Shown in pieces: positions 28,464 to 40,587 of a stretch of 64,000 nt of DNA. The notes beneath the pieces are model-generated. The model was not told the DNA's origin and did no database searches. It saw only the letters and a list, made by a program, of their open reading frames with translations. A program made the translations under genes and the position numbers. Source of the DNA: Alphaproteobacteria bacterium (lineage in GTDB: Bacteria; Pseudomonadota; Alphaproteobacteria; UBA8366); the NCBI GenBank assembly GCA_021774335.1, contig JAJFJD010000023.1:86001-150000 (forward strand), given 5' to 3'. How positions within the stretch are numbered: the first letter of the stretch is position 1; each line of letters starts with the position of its first letter.

Positions 28464-29237
28464 TTAGCGGCCGGTGAAAACCGGTTTCCGTTTCTCGACA
28501 AAGGCGCGTTTCGCTTCCTTCGAATCTTCGGATTTCGACACTTCGACCGTCATGTTTTGCTCGAACCGGTAGCCGTCCCGAAGCGTCATTTCCTCGATCG
28601 AATTCAGCGCATGTTTCGCAAGCTTAATTGCGATCGGGCTTTTCGACGCGATGTCCCGGGCAAAGCCCATCGCGGAGTCCATCAGGGCGTCCGGTGCAAC
28701 GCATGCCTCGACGACGCCGAGCCGATACAGTTCGGCCCCGGACACCTGATATCCCGTGAGCATCATGCGGCGGACCGTTGAATGGCTGAACAGTCGCATC
28801 GCGTGGCGTCCGCCGCCGAGCAGGCCGACATTGATTTCAGGCAGTGCCAGAATCGCCGACTCGGAGGCCACGAGGATGTCGCAGGAGGCGGCGACGGCCA
28901 TTCCGGCGCCGAGCGCCGGTCCGTTGATCGCCCCGATTACCGGCTTCTGGCATTCCATAATCGAATAAAAACACCCTCGAACCCGCCGGTTATGCTGCCA
29001 AGATTCGCCGGGACCGCGTTCCTTGCCGGCCTGGTCCTTGATATCCGCGCCGGCGGAGAAACATTTGCCGGCACCGGTCAGGACGGTGACGCGAACGTCG
29101 TCGTTGTCGCTGATCCAATCAAAGACGGCGGCCATATCCGTATGAAATTGCGCGTTTTGTGCGTTTACCGGCGGTCTGTTCATGGTCACCGTGGCGATGT
29201 GCGACTCGATGGAGCAAAGAACGGTTTCCGTTTCCAT
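28464..29237 (-). CDS. Enoyl-CoA hydratase/isomerase family protein
   Basis: 257 residues of the crotonase superfamily; such enzymes act on acyl-CoA thioesters (hydration, isomerisation, decarboxylation or ring opening). The CoA and oxyanion-hole region is CFSAGADIKD, with the second glycine stretch in GAINGPALGAGMAVAASCDI. LPEINVGLLGGG carries a glutamate at the usual catalytic position, and SGAELYRLGVVEA the second helix. Substrate cannot be told from sequence. GGAGAAA precedes the ATG. It lies upstream of trpG on the same strand, but an apparent trpG promoter separates them; no beta-oxidation partner is nearby. The 230 bases up to the next gene (29238-29467) are partly AT-rich; I see no clear promoter there. 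Confidence 0.85.
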   Translation of the reverse strand: METETVLCSIESHIATVTMNRPPVNAQNAQFHTDMAAVFDWISDNDDVRVTVLTGAGKCFSAGADIKDQAGKERGPGESWQHNRRVRGCFYSIMECQKPVIGAINGPALGAGMAVAASCDILVASESAILALPEINVGLLGGGRHAMRLFSHSTVRRMMLTGYQVSGAELYRLGVVEACVAPDALMDSAMGFARDIASKSPIAIKLAKHALNSIEEMTLRDGYRFEQNMTVEVSKSEDSKEAKRAFVEKRKPVFTGR

Positions 29238-29467
29238 GGCGGATTTCTCCCTTTTGCTGGATCGGCCGCGCGACGCGATGGCCGGAAAATTCGTCGATCA
29301 GTGCCAAGGAAATACCTGTTCGCTGGGGGCTTGGCGAATCGCTTGCCCGATTAAGTTCGTAACTGAATCAATATTTAATCCGTAGCATTCAGAAAACGTT
29401 CATTTATTTGAGACATCAGTACACTGCTGCGATGGGATGCGACTCATAAGCAGTTAACCGAGGTGGT

Positions 29468-31123
29468 GTGGCGGTACAACATCACCTATACATTCGAGGG
29501 GCATCGTCGCCGAGCAAAGGCATGGAAAATCGCATAGACGATCAATCGGGCGGCCGCGGGGAAACTGCGGCGCGTAGCCATGTCCCGAACCGTTTGCTGG
29601 AACGTCTTCGCAGCGGCGCTTGGTGGCGTGCGGTTGCGGAGCATTACGGACCGTCGGCAGCCAAGGTGTCTTCGACTCTGGCTTTCGCATTCGCAATCGG
29701 GATCGGTCTAGGGGTCGTTTTGGCGTCCGGGTTGGATGATTCGACAAATTTTGACCATGCCCGCGCCCACGCATCAGAGCCGTCTGATGTAACGGATGCG
29801 ACAACACGCAAGGCGCAGCCGGAACCGCCCTATTCGATAGAAGTCACTGTTCGCGAGAGCGCCGAGCCGGCGGCTGCACCAATCGGTGACATCTTCGCCG
29901 ATGTTCCCCCGGAATCGGTTCCGCCTAAGGCACCCAAAGTGTCGTCTGACGACGGGGCAGCGAGGCCCGGGGCAAAGTCATCGGCAGTGGCGGAGGCGAC
30001 ACAGGACTTAGTCGCGGCCAAATCGATTGAGGACGCCGAGCCAAAGAAATCGGTGCCTGCGGATCCGAAACCTCAGCCGGTTGAGACCAATACGGTAGTC
30101 GACACTCCGCAAACACCGAAGCGGCTCAGCGGAGAATCCAAGGAAACGAAGCCTGCCGCGCTGGATGCGGCCCCGACCGCGCCTTCGGCGGAAACGGCGG
30201 TTGATGTGGCAGTGACGGCGAACCAGCCGGTCGAGGAAAACGCCACGGCGGCAGTGATACAGGACGGCGAGAATGATGAATCGGTCCAGGAGACCGATGA
30301 AGCTATCAATGCTGCCGATGATACATCGGCCGGCGGCGAGAGCAGTTACGCTTCTGCTCTCGACGGCCGCCAGCTTGCGGCGCTGCCTGGGCCGCGCGAC
30401 GCGACGTGGTTGCGGCACGCCGTAAAGACGCCACGGGAGCCCGGTAAGGCGATGATCGCCATCGTGATCGATGACCTGGGTATCGATCTGAAACGGACCC
30501 GCCGCGCGATCGCGATGCCCGGGCCGATGACGATGTCCTTCATTCCCTACGGTTATAAACTTGCGCAGCTGACCAAGACAGCGCGGGCGGGCGGACATGA
30601 GATTCTCCTGCACTTGCCGATGGAACCGCTGCGCCGGTCGGTCGATCCCGGACCGCATGCGTTGCTCACCACGCTCAGCGCCGAAGACCTTCGGCAGCGT
30701 CTGGCGTGGAATTTGGCGCGCATGGAAGGTTATGTCGGGATCAACAATCACATGGGAAGCCGCTTCACCGCATGGCGGCCTGGGATGCGGATCGTGATGC
30801 GGGAGATTCGGGAACGCGGCCTGCTGTTCCTTGATTCCTGGACCAACAAAAATTCCTACGGTGTTAAAATGGCGCGCGCGAACGGTGTTCCCAGCGCTGT
30901 CCGCGACGTTTTCATCGACCATGATATCGATGCGGCGTCGATCGGAAAACGCCTGCGCCAGCTCGAATCGATCGCCCGCCGCCGGGGCTTCGCCATTGGC
31001 ATTGGCCACCCCTATGACCTGACCACAAATCTGCTTCCGGCTTGGATGGCCGGGGCCAAGGCGCGCGGAATCCAGTTCGTCCCGATCAGTGCGATCGTTA
31101 AGCGTCGGATGTCCGCCGGCTAG
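29468..31123 (+). CDS. Divergent polysaccharide deacetylase family protein with a long disordered linker
   Basis: 551 residues. A single transmembrane segment (about 60-80, STLAFAFAIGIGLGVVLASG) follows a short charged N terminus. About 230 residues of low-complexity Ala, Pro, Glu, Lys and Ser-rich sequence come next. The C-terminal ~220 residues form the divergent polysaccharide deacetylase domain (YibQ/DUF610): MIAIVIDDLGIDLKRTRRAI, SFIPYGYKL, HEILLHLPMEPL, GINNHMGSRFTA and IGIGHPYDLT. This suggests an envelope enzyme anchored in the inner membrane with its domain in the periplasm, reaching across by the linker. The exact substrate is unknown. The start is GTG at 29468 (GAGG just upstream) or ATG at 29522. 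Its stop overlaps the stop of the convergent trpE. Confidence 0.83.
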   Translation: MAVQHHLYIRGASSPSKGMENRIDDQSGGRGETAARSHVPNRLLERLRSGAWWRAVAEHYGPSAAKVSSTLAFAFAIGIGLGVVLASGLDDSTNFDHARAHASEPSDVTDATTRKAQPEPPYSIEVTVRESAEPAAAPIGDIFADVPPESVPPKAPKVSSDDGAARPGAKSSAVAEATQDLVAAKSIEDAEPKKSVPADPKPQPVETNTVVDTPQTPKRLSGESKETKPAALDAAPTAPSAETAVDVAVTANQPVEENATAAVIQDGENDESVQETDEAINAADDTSAGGESSYASALDGRQLAALPGPRDATWLRHAVKTPREPGKAMIAIVIDDLGIDLKRTRRAIAMPGPMTMSFIPYGYKLAQLTKTARAGGHEILLHLPMEPLRRSVDPGPHALLTTLSAEDLRQRLAWNLARMEGYVGINNHMGSRFTAWRPGMRIVMREIRERGLLFLDSWTNKNSYGVKMARANGVPSAVRDVFIDHDIDAASIGKRLRQLESIARRRGFAIGIGHPYDLTTNLLPAWMAGAKARGIQFVPISAIVKRRMSAG

Positions 31124-32640
31124 TTTTTTGGTTTGGCGTCTTCTTCCTGGGCGAAGCGCACGGCTTCCTCGACGGCGCGCATGAGCGCACGAGCCTTGTT
31201 CCAACTTTCCTGATACTCGGATTCCGGATCGCTGTCGGCGACGATGCCACCCCCAGCCTGGACATAGACCGTTTCGTCTTTGACCACCGCCGTGCGGAGC
31301 GCGATGCAGGTATCCATGTCGCCATCGGCGCCGAAATAACCGATACACCCTGCATAGGCGCCGCGGCGTTCGCTTTCCAACTCGTCGATGATCTCCATCG
31401 CGCGGACCTTCGGCGCGCCGGAAACAGTGCCCGCCGGGAACCCGGCAATAAGGGCTGAAAGCGCATCGTGATCCGGCCGGATCTTGCCGGTCACGTTCGA
31501 TACGATGTGCATGACGTGGCTGTAGTATTCGATGATGAACTGCTCATCCACGGTGACGGATCCGACCTCGCTGACGCGGCCGACGTCGTTCCGGCCGAGA
31601 TCCAACAGCATGAGGTGTTCGGCCCGTTCCTTCGGGTCGGCTAACAGATCTTTGGCGTAAAATTCGTCCTCCGCCGCATCCTTGCCGCGTGGGCGCGTCC
31701 CTGCGATCGGCCGGATGGTCACGGTGTCGTCGCGCAGCCGGACTAGAATCTCAGGGCTGGAACCGACGATCGCGAAGTCGTCGAAATTCAGGAAGAACAG
31801 AAACGGTGACGGATTGAGTCGGCGCAGCGCGCGATAAAGGGCGAAAGCGGGCAGCTTGAACGGAATCTCGAACCGCTGGCTGACCACCACCTGGAAGATA
31901 TCGCCCGCGAGGATGTATTCCTTCGACCGTTCCACCATGGCGTGGAATTCCTCGCGCGTCATGTTGGATGACGGCGTTGGCGGGTCGCTGATTACCGGAG
32001 CATCGCCGCCGTGCGGCAGGGCGCGGCCGAGATCGGAGACGATCTGCCATAGCCGCTCGGTCGCCGCATCGTAGGCGGCCGTCGCATCGACCGCGCTATC
32101 GGGCCTGACCGGCGTGACCACGGTTACCGTGTCCTCAATAGTGTCGAAAACCGCGATGACGGTCGGCCGCAGGAACAGGCCGGACGGCAGGCCGATGACT
32201 TCCGGATTGGCGTCGGGCAGCCGCTCCATCAGTCGGACCATGTCGTAGCTCATGAAGCCGACGAGACCCGCGGCCATCGGCGGCAGGCCATCGGGCAGTT
32301 CGATCTCGGATTCCGCCAGAACGGCGCGCAGGGTGTCGAGAGGGCTGCCATCGCATGGTTCGTAGGCGTCGGGCGCCGTGTCGGGTGTCCGGTTGATCTC
32401 GGAACTGTCGTCCTGGCATCGCCAGATGAGATCGGGATTCAGCCCGATAAACGAATACCGCCCGCGGATCGCGCCACCCTCGACCGATTCGAGCAGGAAG
32501 CTGTATGGCTTGTTCTCGGCGAGTTTGAGCATGGCGGACACTGGCGTTTCCAGGTCCGCAACCAGCCGGGTCCAGACGATCTGCGCCTCACCAGCCTCGT
32601 ACCGGCGTGCAAAGGCATCAAATTCAGGATTCGCCTGCAT
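31120..32640 (-). CDS. trpE: Anthranilate synthase component I
   Basis: Converts chorismate to anthranilate with TrpG, the first committed step to tryptophan; 506 residues. The N-terminal feedback domain includes ENKPYSFLLESVEGG, the motif that binds tryptophan in relatives. The chorismate-binding domain has GDIFQVVVSQRFE, ATIRPIAGTRPRGK-like TIRPIAGTRPRGKDA, LLDLGRNDVGRVS and AGFPAGTVSGAPKVRAMEII. I placed the start at the ATG 32640, which overlaps ppiD by 17 bases; an ATG at 32697 would add 19 residues read from inside ppiD that are not typical. It is separate from trpGDC. Confidence 0.95.
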   Translation of the reverse strand: MQANPEFDAFARRYEAGEAQIVWTRLVADLETPVSAMLKLAENKPYSFLLESVEGGAIRGRYSFIGLNPDLIWRCQDDSSEINRTPDTAPDAYEPCDGSPLDTLRAVLAESEIELPDGLPPMAAGLVGFMSYDMVRLMERLPDANPEVIGLPSGLFLRPTVIAVFDTIEDTVTVVTPVRPDSAVDATAAYDAATERLWQIVSDLGRALPHGGDAPVISDPPTPSSNMTREEFHAMVERSKEYILAGDIFQVVVSQRFEIPFKLPAFALYRALRRLNPSPFLFFLNFDDFAIVGSSPEILVRLRDDTVTIRPIAGTRPRGKDAAEDEFYAKDLLADPKERAEHLMLLDLGRNDVGRVSEVGSVTVDEQFIIEYYSHVMHIVSNVTGKIRPDHDALSALIAGFPAGTVSGAPKVRAMEIIDELESERRGAYAGCIGYFGADGDMDTCIALRTAVVKDETVYVQAGGGIVADSDPESEYQESWNKARALMRAVEEAVRFAQEEDAKPKN

Positions 32641-34513
32641 CAAGGCGCTCGCTGGCGTTGAAGTGATAGTCCACGGCGTTTTGATTGATCGATACATTGT
32701 GACGGCCCCGCAACGCCGCGCCGAGCTGCGCCGTGATGTCGTTGGCGATGCCAGTGAGCAGCGTTCGCGAGATGATATCGACGCCCTTTTTGTCTGTGTT
32801 GGCCGACGCAGCCTGGATACCCGTAAGTTGGGCGATATCTACGCCGTTGACGCCGTCCGCCATCGCAGCTTTACCGATATCCTTCTGGCCGAACAACTGC
32901 GATATCAGACCGGCAGGCATATTTGCGGGCGCTTTGTCGCCGGTACGGGTGAAGCCGTCGGTCGTCTGCGTCTTGGACTTCAACTCGCCGGCTATATCGG
33001 CCAATTTTGCACCACCGTTGAGGCGCTCGACGAATTTCTTTGCGGACGCGCGAGCGGATTTCCATCGCTCGTCCGCCTTCCAGTCCTTGGTCGCCTCAGC
33101 GCGGACGGTGTCCAGCGGCCGCAGGGCGGGGGCCGTGATCGATTCCACGTGAATGACGAAGAATCCGCCACTCGCCGTCTCGCCGAGCAGCGAATCCTGG
33201 CCGCTCGCCGTCTCGAAAGCGGATTTCAGGAATGGTGCCGGCGGAAGACCCGCGACCGGCGTATCGGATTTTCCGCGTCCCTCGCTGTCGACGGAATCGA
33301 CTCTGCGAAGCTTCAAGTCGAGATCACGCGCGGCGTCGGTCAAGCTCGAACCGCCGCCCAACGCCTCTTCCAGGCGGTTGGCGATATCGAGCACCTGATT
33401 GATGCCTTCTTCCTTGGCGAGGTCCTCGTTTAGCGATTTGCGCGCTTCGTCAAAGCTGGGTGTTTCGCCGGCCACGATTTCGGCGACTTGGAGAATTTGC
33501 AGCCCAAAGGGGCCGGTGATCGGATCGGACGGTTGGCCTTTCGACAATTTGAAGGCCGGCTCGGCCAATTGCTTCGGTAAATCCGCCTTTGTGAGCGTGC
33601 CGAGTTTCGTAGCGCTCTCGTCCTGGCCGGCGAGGTCTTTAGCGACTTTCACGAAATCCTCGCCGCCGCGAATGCGATCGAGCGCTTTATCGGCAACTGC
33701 CTGGTCGGGCACAAGCATTTGCAGAACCGTGCGTTTCTCAGGCGTGCCCAGCGTATCACGGCGCTCGTCATAGACTTCGCGCACCCGCTGTTCCGATATC
33801 TTCACGTCCTTCGATGCTTCGACCGGGTCGAGATAGACGTAACTCAAAGCCCGGTATGCCGGCGCGGTGAAATTGGCCGAATTCGCCTTGTAATAGGTTT
33901 CGAGTTCTTCCTGGCTTGGCTCGCGCATCGGGCTGGCCTGATCGACCGGTATCGTCAGGAAGGTCGCGGTGCGCCGCTCGTTGCGCCAGGCGTAGAGCTT
34001 TTCAACCAAGGCCTTGGGCGCAGCGGTTCCCTGCGTCAGGCTGTTGAGATACTGGTCCCGCATGAGCCCGGCGCCAAGCTGCGCGAGAAACTGCTGCTCG
34101 TTGGTGCCGTTGTTACGCAGGATGTTTTCGAACTCATAAGGGCCGATATTGCCGAACTGCCGCTTTATCTGCTGCCGAAGCGAGGCCTCGCCGGCAACAA
34201 GGCCCATGTCGCGGGCCGCCTCGTCGAACAGGGTGAGGGTGACGATCTGCCCTAGCACCTGATCGAGAACGCCGAGCTGGCGGGCGCGCTGCTCATCGAT
34301 ATTCAGCGGGCGCAGCCTTTCGACTTCCCGTCTGAAGGCCGTGCTCAACTGATTTGCGGATATCTCGCGGTCGCCGACCTCGGCAACTGTGTTGCCGACA
34401 TTCCCACCAAAGTAGGAATCGCCGATGCCCCAAACCGCGAAGCTGAGCACGAGTAAACCAAACAGGACTTTGATGAAGATCGACCCGACCGAACTGCGAA
34501 GCGATTGAAGCAT
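32624..34513 (-). CDS. ppiD: Periplasmic peptidyl-prolyl isomerase / chaperone PpiD (SurA N-terminal type)
   Basis: 629 residues, membrane-anchored folding helper for secreted proteins at the exit of the Sec translocon. One N-terminal membrane helix (VGSIFIKVLFGLLVLSFAVW) leads into a SurA-like chaperone domain. A parvulin PPIC domain follows around residues 240-360 (VLQMLVPDQAVADKALDRIR; ITGPFGLQILQVAEI), with a large C-terminal chaperone part. The gene overlaps trpE by 17 bases, and a good promoter lies upstream, so trpE is probably transcribed from the ppiD promoter. tpiA is divergent. Confidence 0.9.
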   Translation of the reverse strand: MLQSLRSSVGSIFIKVLFGLLVLSFAVWGIGDSYFGGNVGNTVAEVGDREISANQLSTAFRREVERLRPLNIDEQRARQLGVLDQVLGQIVTLTLFDEAARDMGLVAGEASLRQQIKRQFGNIGPYEFENILRNNGTNEQQFLAQLGAGLMRDQYLNSLTQGTAAPKALVEKLYAWRNERRTATFLTIPVDQASPMREPSQEELETYYKANSANFTAPAYRALSYVYLDPVEASKDVKISEQRVREVYDERRDTLGTPEKRTVLQMLVPDQAVADKALDRIRGGEDFVKVAKDLAGQDESATKLGTLTKADLPKQLAEPAFKLSKGQPSDPITGPFGLQILQVAEIVAGETPSFDEARKSLNEDLAKEEGINQVLDIANRLEEALGGGSSLTDAARDLDLKLRRVDSVDSEGRGKSDTPVAGLPPAPFLKSAFETASGQDSLLGETASGGFFVIHVESITAPALRPLDTVRAEATKDWKADERWKSARASAKKFVERLNGGAKLADIAGELKSKTQTTDGFTRTGDKAPANMPAGLISQLFGQKDIGKAAMADGVNGVDIAQLTGIQAASANTDKKGVDIISRTLLTGIANDITAQLGAALRGRHNVSINQNAVDYHFNASERLDAGES

Positions 34514-34567
34514 CTCACCGTGCTCACGTAATTGACAGAAATGTAGGCCCTTTTGCGGCGGCGGGGC

Positions 34568-34596
34568 ATGATAGAAGCGGCCCTAGCACCCCGCAA
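34568..34596 (-). promoter_or_regulatory. Predicted promoter of ppiD-trpE
   Basis: On the minus strand, TTGCGG (plus 34591-34596) and TATCAT (34568-34573) are separated by exactly 17 bases. Transcription would begin about 45-50 bases before the ppiD start. The remainder of the 240-base divergent gap to tpiA (34514-34753) shows no second promoter that I can call. Confidence 0.5.
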
Positions 34597-34753
34597 CCTA
34601 CAAATCGTTCAGATTAGGGCCTTTGATTTCAACGTCCTTGGGCTAGCCACTGCGGGGAGTGGTCTCCGCCGCGCAGGCCATGGTATCAACCGGCATCGCC
34701 GGGAAGCGGCGACAGGCCAAGAGACTGAACGGGCAGAAGAGAGACCGACCGAC

Positions 34754-35509
34754 ATGGGTGCAGAACGAACCCCGGTGATCGCCGGAAACTGGAAGATGAA
34801 CGGGCTGAAGCAGGATGGTCTTGCCTTGGCGCGAGACGTTGCGGCAGGTGCGGGCGCCTATCGCTGCGAATTCGTCGTATGCCCGCCGGCAACGCTGCTG
34901 GCGGCAGCCTCGGAGGTCTTGGTGGGGAGCGGCGTGCATCTTGGCGCGCAGGACTGCCATGCCGAGCCCGACGGCGCACATACCGGCGATATCAGTGCCG
35001 CCATGCTGGTTGATGCAGGGTGTTCGCACGCCATCCTAGGGCATTCCGAACGCCGGGCCGATCATGGCGAGGATGATGCAACGGTCCTGGCCAAGGCTAC
35101 CGCAGCGCTGGCGGCTGGTCTGACCGCGATCGTGTGCGTCGGCGAGACCGAGGCCGAGCGCGACGCGGGGCAGGCGTTGGATGTGGTCGCGGCACAGGTA
35201 GCCGGGTCGGTTCCCGAAAATGCGACGGCGGCAAACACAATCGTGGCGTATGAGCCTGTTTGGGCGATCGGCAGCGGCCGAACGCCGACTCCGAGTGAAA
35301 TTCAGGCCGTTCACGCCCATATCCGGTCGGCAATTGCGGGCCGGTTGGACGGTGGCGCCGCGGCAGCGATGCGCCTGCTGTACGGCGGGTCGATGAAACC
35401 GGGGAACGCCGCGGAATTACTGGCGATCGAGGATGTCGATGGCGGGTTGATCGGAGGGGCCAGTCTCAAGGCGGAAGATTTTCTTGCGATTGCCCAAAGT
35501 TGTCCCTAG
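34754..35509 (+). CDS. tpiA: Triosephosphate isomerase
   Basis: Interconverts dihydroxyacetone phosphate and glyceraldehyde 3-phosphate; 251 residues, TIM barrel of the usual length. The N-terminal VIAGNWKMNG carries the active-site Lys and Asn, ILGHSERRADHGEDD the electrophilic His, and VAYEPVWAIGSGRTPTP the catalytic Glu with loop 6; LLYGGSMKPGNA binds phosphate. I chose the ATG at 34754, which places NWKMNG at residue 11; an upstream ATG in the same frame (34553) would add 67 unconserved residues. AGAGAG lies upstream as a weak ribosome site. Confidence 0.97.
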   Translation: MGAERTPVIAGNWKMNGLKQDGLALARDVAAGAGAYRCEFVVCPPATLLAAASEVLVGSGVHLGAQDCHAEPDGAHTGDISAAMLVDAGCSHAILGHSERRADHGEDDATVLAKATAALAAGLTAIVCVGETEAERDAGQALDVVAAQVAGSVPENATAANTIVAYEPVWAIGSGRTPTPSEIQAVHAHIRSAIAGRLDGGAAAAMRLLYGGSMKPGNAAELLAIEDVDGGLIGGASLKAEDFLAIAQSCP

Positions 35510-35607
35510 CCATGACCCCCTTTAATGACTAAATACTGCGGGCGGCGAACAGACAGCGCTTGGGAAATACTCGTCTTTCGGCTCGTGATACCGGTATAGG
35601 AAGAAAC

Positions 35608-35922
35608 GTGGAAACGATCGTCCTTGTTATTCATTTGATCTTGGCGATCGCGTTGGTCGGCGTCGTGCTGCTCCAGCGTAGCGAAGGTGGCGGTCTTGGG
35701 ATCGGCGGTGGCAGTGGTGGCGGACTTATGAGTGTCCGCGGAACCGCGAACCTGCTGACTCGGGCGACCGGCGTCATCGCGGCCGCATTCATGGTAACCA
35801 GCCTCGTTCTTGCGATCATGGCTGGCACGCAGTCGGATCGAGGGTCGATCTTGGATCAGCCTACCGCCGCACCTGCGACGCAGGAAGCGCCGAAGGAACC
35901 GAGCGTCCCGCTGTCTAAATAA
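35608..35922 (+). CDS. secG: Protein translocase subunit SecG
   Basis: Small accessory subunit of the SecYEG channel; 104 residues. Two transmembrane helices (TIVLVIHLILAIALVGVVLL and IAAAFMVTSLVLAIMAG) are separated by the glycine-rich cytoplasmic loop GLGIGGGSGGGLMSVRGTAN, which is the family signature, and a short Pro/Glu-rich tail ends the protein. The GTG at 35608 has AGGAAG just upstream and gives the canonical N terminus. The position between tpiA and pyrG is the common alphaproteobacterial order. Confidence 0.94.
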   Translation: METIVLVIHLILAIALVGVVLLQRSEGGGLGIGGGSGGGLMSVRGTANLLTRATGVIAAAFMVTSLVLAIMAGTQSDRGSILDQPTAAPATQEAPKEPSVPLSK

Positions 35923-36013
35923 TCGCCAATTGGGGTGTGCTGTCACGCGAGGCGCGCGCATGCGGGCCGATCGAGATGATGCGTGGCAGGCTGAACTGGA
36001 AACGGTGGTTTAG

Positions 36014-37657
<1,644 letters not shown>

Positions 37658-37668
37658 GGAACCAAGGC

Positions 37669-38514
37669 ATGGGCGCTGAAATCCGGCACGTCAAAATCGG
37701 CGACTTCGAGGTAGGGAACGACCTTCCCCTGGCGATCATCGCCGGGCCATGTGCGATGGAGAGCCGGCAGCACGCCCTGGATATGAGCGGCGCGCTCAAG
37801 GAGATTTCCGACAAGCTCGGCTTCAAGCTCATCTACAAGACCTCCTACGACAAGGCCAACCGCACCTCGGCCAGGAGCCCGCGCGGCGTGGGCCTGCAGA
37901 CGGCGGGACCGGTTTTCAAGGAAATCCGCGAGACTGTCGGCTGCCCGGTGATTACCGATGTCCACGATCCGCGGGATTGTGACCCGGTCGCCGAATGCGT
38001 GGACGTATTGCAAATCCCGGCCTTCCTGTGCCGCCAGACCGAGTTGATCGAGACCGCGGGCCGGACCGGCAAGCCGGTGCATGTCAAGAAAGGGCAATTT
38101 TTGGCGCCGAACGACATGAAGAATGTGGTCGAGAAGCTCGACGGCGTCGGCAACCGCAATGTCCTGGTGTGCGAGCGGGGCGTCAGCTTCGGCTACAACA
38201 CGCTGGTGTCGGACATGCGCTCGATCCCCATCATGGCGCAGACCGGCTGCCCGGTAGTCTTCGACGCCACGCATTCGGTGATGCAGCCGGGCGGCGAGGG
38301 CGATCGCTCGGGCGGGGACCGCCGTTTCGTGCCGGTATTGGCGCGGGCCGCGGTTGCGATCGGCGTCGCGGCGGTCTTCATGGAAACCCATGAGGATCCG
38401 GACAGCGCGCCGTCGGATGGACCGAACATGATCCGGCTCGCCGATTTTCCGGCAGTGGTGGAAACACTGCTCGAATTGGACCATCTGGCGAAGAAGCGTC
38501 CGATCAGCCTTTAA
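37669..38514 (+). CDS. kdsA: 3-deoxy-8-phosphooctulonate synthase
   Basis: Condenses arabinose 5-phosphate and PEP to Kdo 8-phosphate for the lipopolysaccharide inner core; 281 residues. Signatures are LAIIAGPCAMESRQHALDM, YKTSYDKANRTSARSPRGVG, the VLQIPAFLCRQTELIE strand, and VKKGQFLAPNDM; ATHSVMQPGG is near the C terminus. I used the ATG at 37669 with AAGGA at 37656-37660; the frame is open further upstream into pyrG but that part is not conserved. It supplies the sugar that caps lipid A made by the lpx genes earlier in the window. Confidence 0.97.
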   Translation: MGAEIRHVKIGDFEVGNDLPLAIIAGPCAMESRQHALDMSGALKEISDKLGFKLIYKTSYDKANRTSARSPRGVGLQTAGPVFKEIRETVGCPVITDVHDPRDCDPVAECVDVLQIPAFLCRQTELIETAGRTGKPVHVKKGQFLAPNDMKNVVEKLDGVGNRNVLVCERGVSFGYNTLVSDMRSIPIMAQTGCPVVFDATHSVMQPGGEGDRSGGDRRFVPVLARAAVAIGVAAVFMETHEDPDSAPSDGPNMIRLADFPAVVETLLELDHLAKKRPISL

Positions 38515-38581
38515 GGCCCCGTCGCCGGGCCACCTTGCACCGATCCAAATAAGAGTAAGCCTCCTGGCTGCAGGAGAGTGC

Positions 38582-39950
<1,369 letters not shown>

Positions 39951-40148
39951 GGCAACGTTGGGCCGCACGACATGCGGCGAAAGCTGGGGTAATCCGATGC
40001 GGCATCATTTCGGAATTGCCAAATACGGACTCTTTGGTACTCCGTAGGTGGTAGGCGCTCTCTAAATTAATTCAAGAGAATGAAGGGGTTATGCTACGGC
40101 AAAATTTTCCCATTGACCCCGATTCGCCGCATGTGATTCGTTCCCCCT

Positions 40149-40469
40149 ATGTTATTGATTCGCGAGGCAAAGAAGCGCTCCCGGCAGATCGTCGTTCCGA
40201 TCTGCGCGGCGGTCGTGGCGGGATACTTTTTGTATCACACCGTGCACGGCGAGCGCGGCGTGTTTGCCTATGCGGAGCTTTCGGAACAGGCGCGTGACGC
40301 GGAGTTGAAGCTCACTGATATTCGCTTACGGCGGCGGGCCGTAGAAACCGATGTTCGGCTGCTGCGGCACGATAGCCTCGACCTCGATCTGCTCGAGGAG
40401 CGGGCGCGGACGGTTCTGAACCTCGTCGGCGAAGACGATTTGCTGATCCATAGCGGCATCGCCCGCTAG
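40149..40469 (+). CDS. FtsB/DivIC-like septum formation initiator protein
   Basis: 106 residues, bitopic membrane protein of the division machinery. A basic N terminus (REAKKRSRQ) precedes one membrane helix (IVVPICAAVVAGYFLYHTV), then a coiled coil around residues 45-80 (AELSEQARDAELKLTDIRL), and the family tail LEERARTVLNLVGEDDLLIH. FtsB partners FtsL and FtsQ. The position between eno and pdhA is typical of alphaproteobacteria. The 198 bases upstream of it contain no confident promoter. Confidence 0.87.
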   Translation: MLLIREAKKRSRQIVVPICAAVVAGYFLYHTVHGERGVFAYAELSEQARDAELKLTDIRLRRRAVETDVRLLRHDSLDLDLLEERARTVLNLVGEDDLLIHSGIAR

Positions 40470-40502
40470 AATCCCAGTTTTACTTATGATGGTAGTGTAG
40501 CG

Positions 40503-40537
40503 GCGCACCCGGAATCGGGCTGCGTGTAATTTTGTTT
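40503..40537 (+). terminator. Rho-independent terminator after ftsB
   Basis: A stem of GCGCA/TGCGT and CCCG/CGGG with a single bulged C (40503-40525, loop GAAT), starting 33 bases past the ftsB stop, is followed by ATTTTGTTT. This would separate the eno-ftsB transcript from the pdh operon. Confidence 0.5.
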
Positions 40538-40587
40538 CGCCCTGGTTGCGCCACCGGTTCGTTTCAATCAACGCGCCTCCAGCCAAC

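Noticed and set aside
29349..29380. GATTAA and TTAATC inverted repeat upstream of the deacetylase gene
   Set aside because: The 6-bp arms are 20 bases apart in an AT-rich patch with no clear promoter; likely chance.
39962..39978. GCCGC/GCGGC hairpin just after eno
   Set aside because: The stem is only 5 bp with no following T run, so I did not call a terminator.
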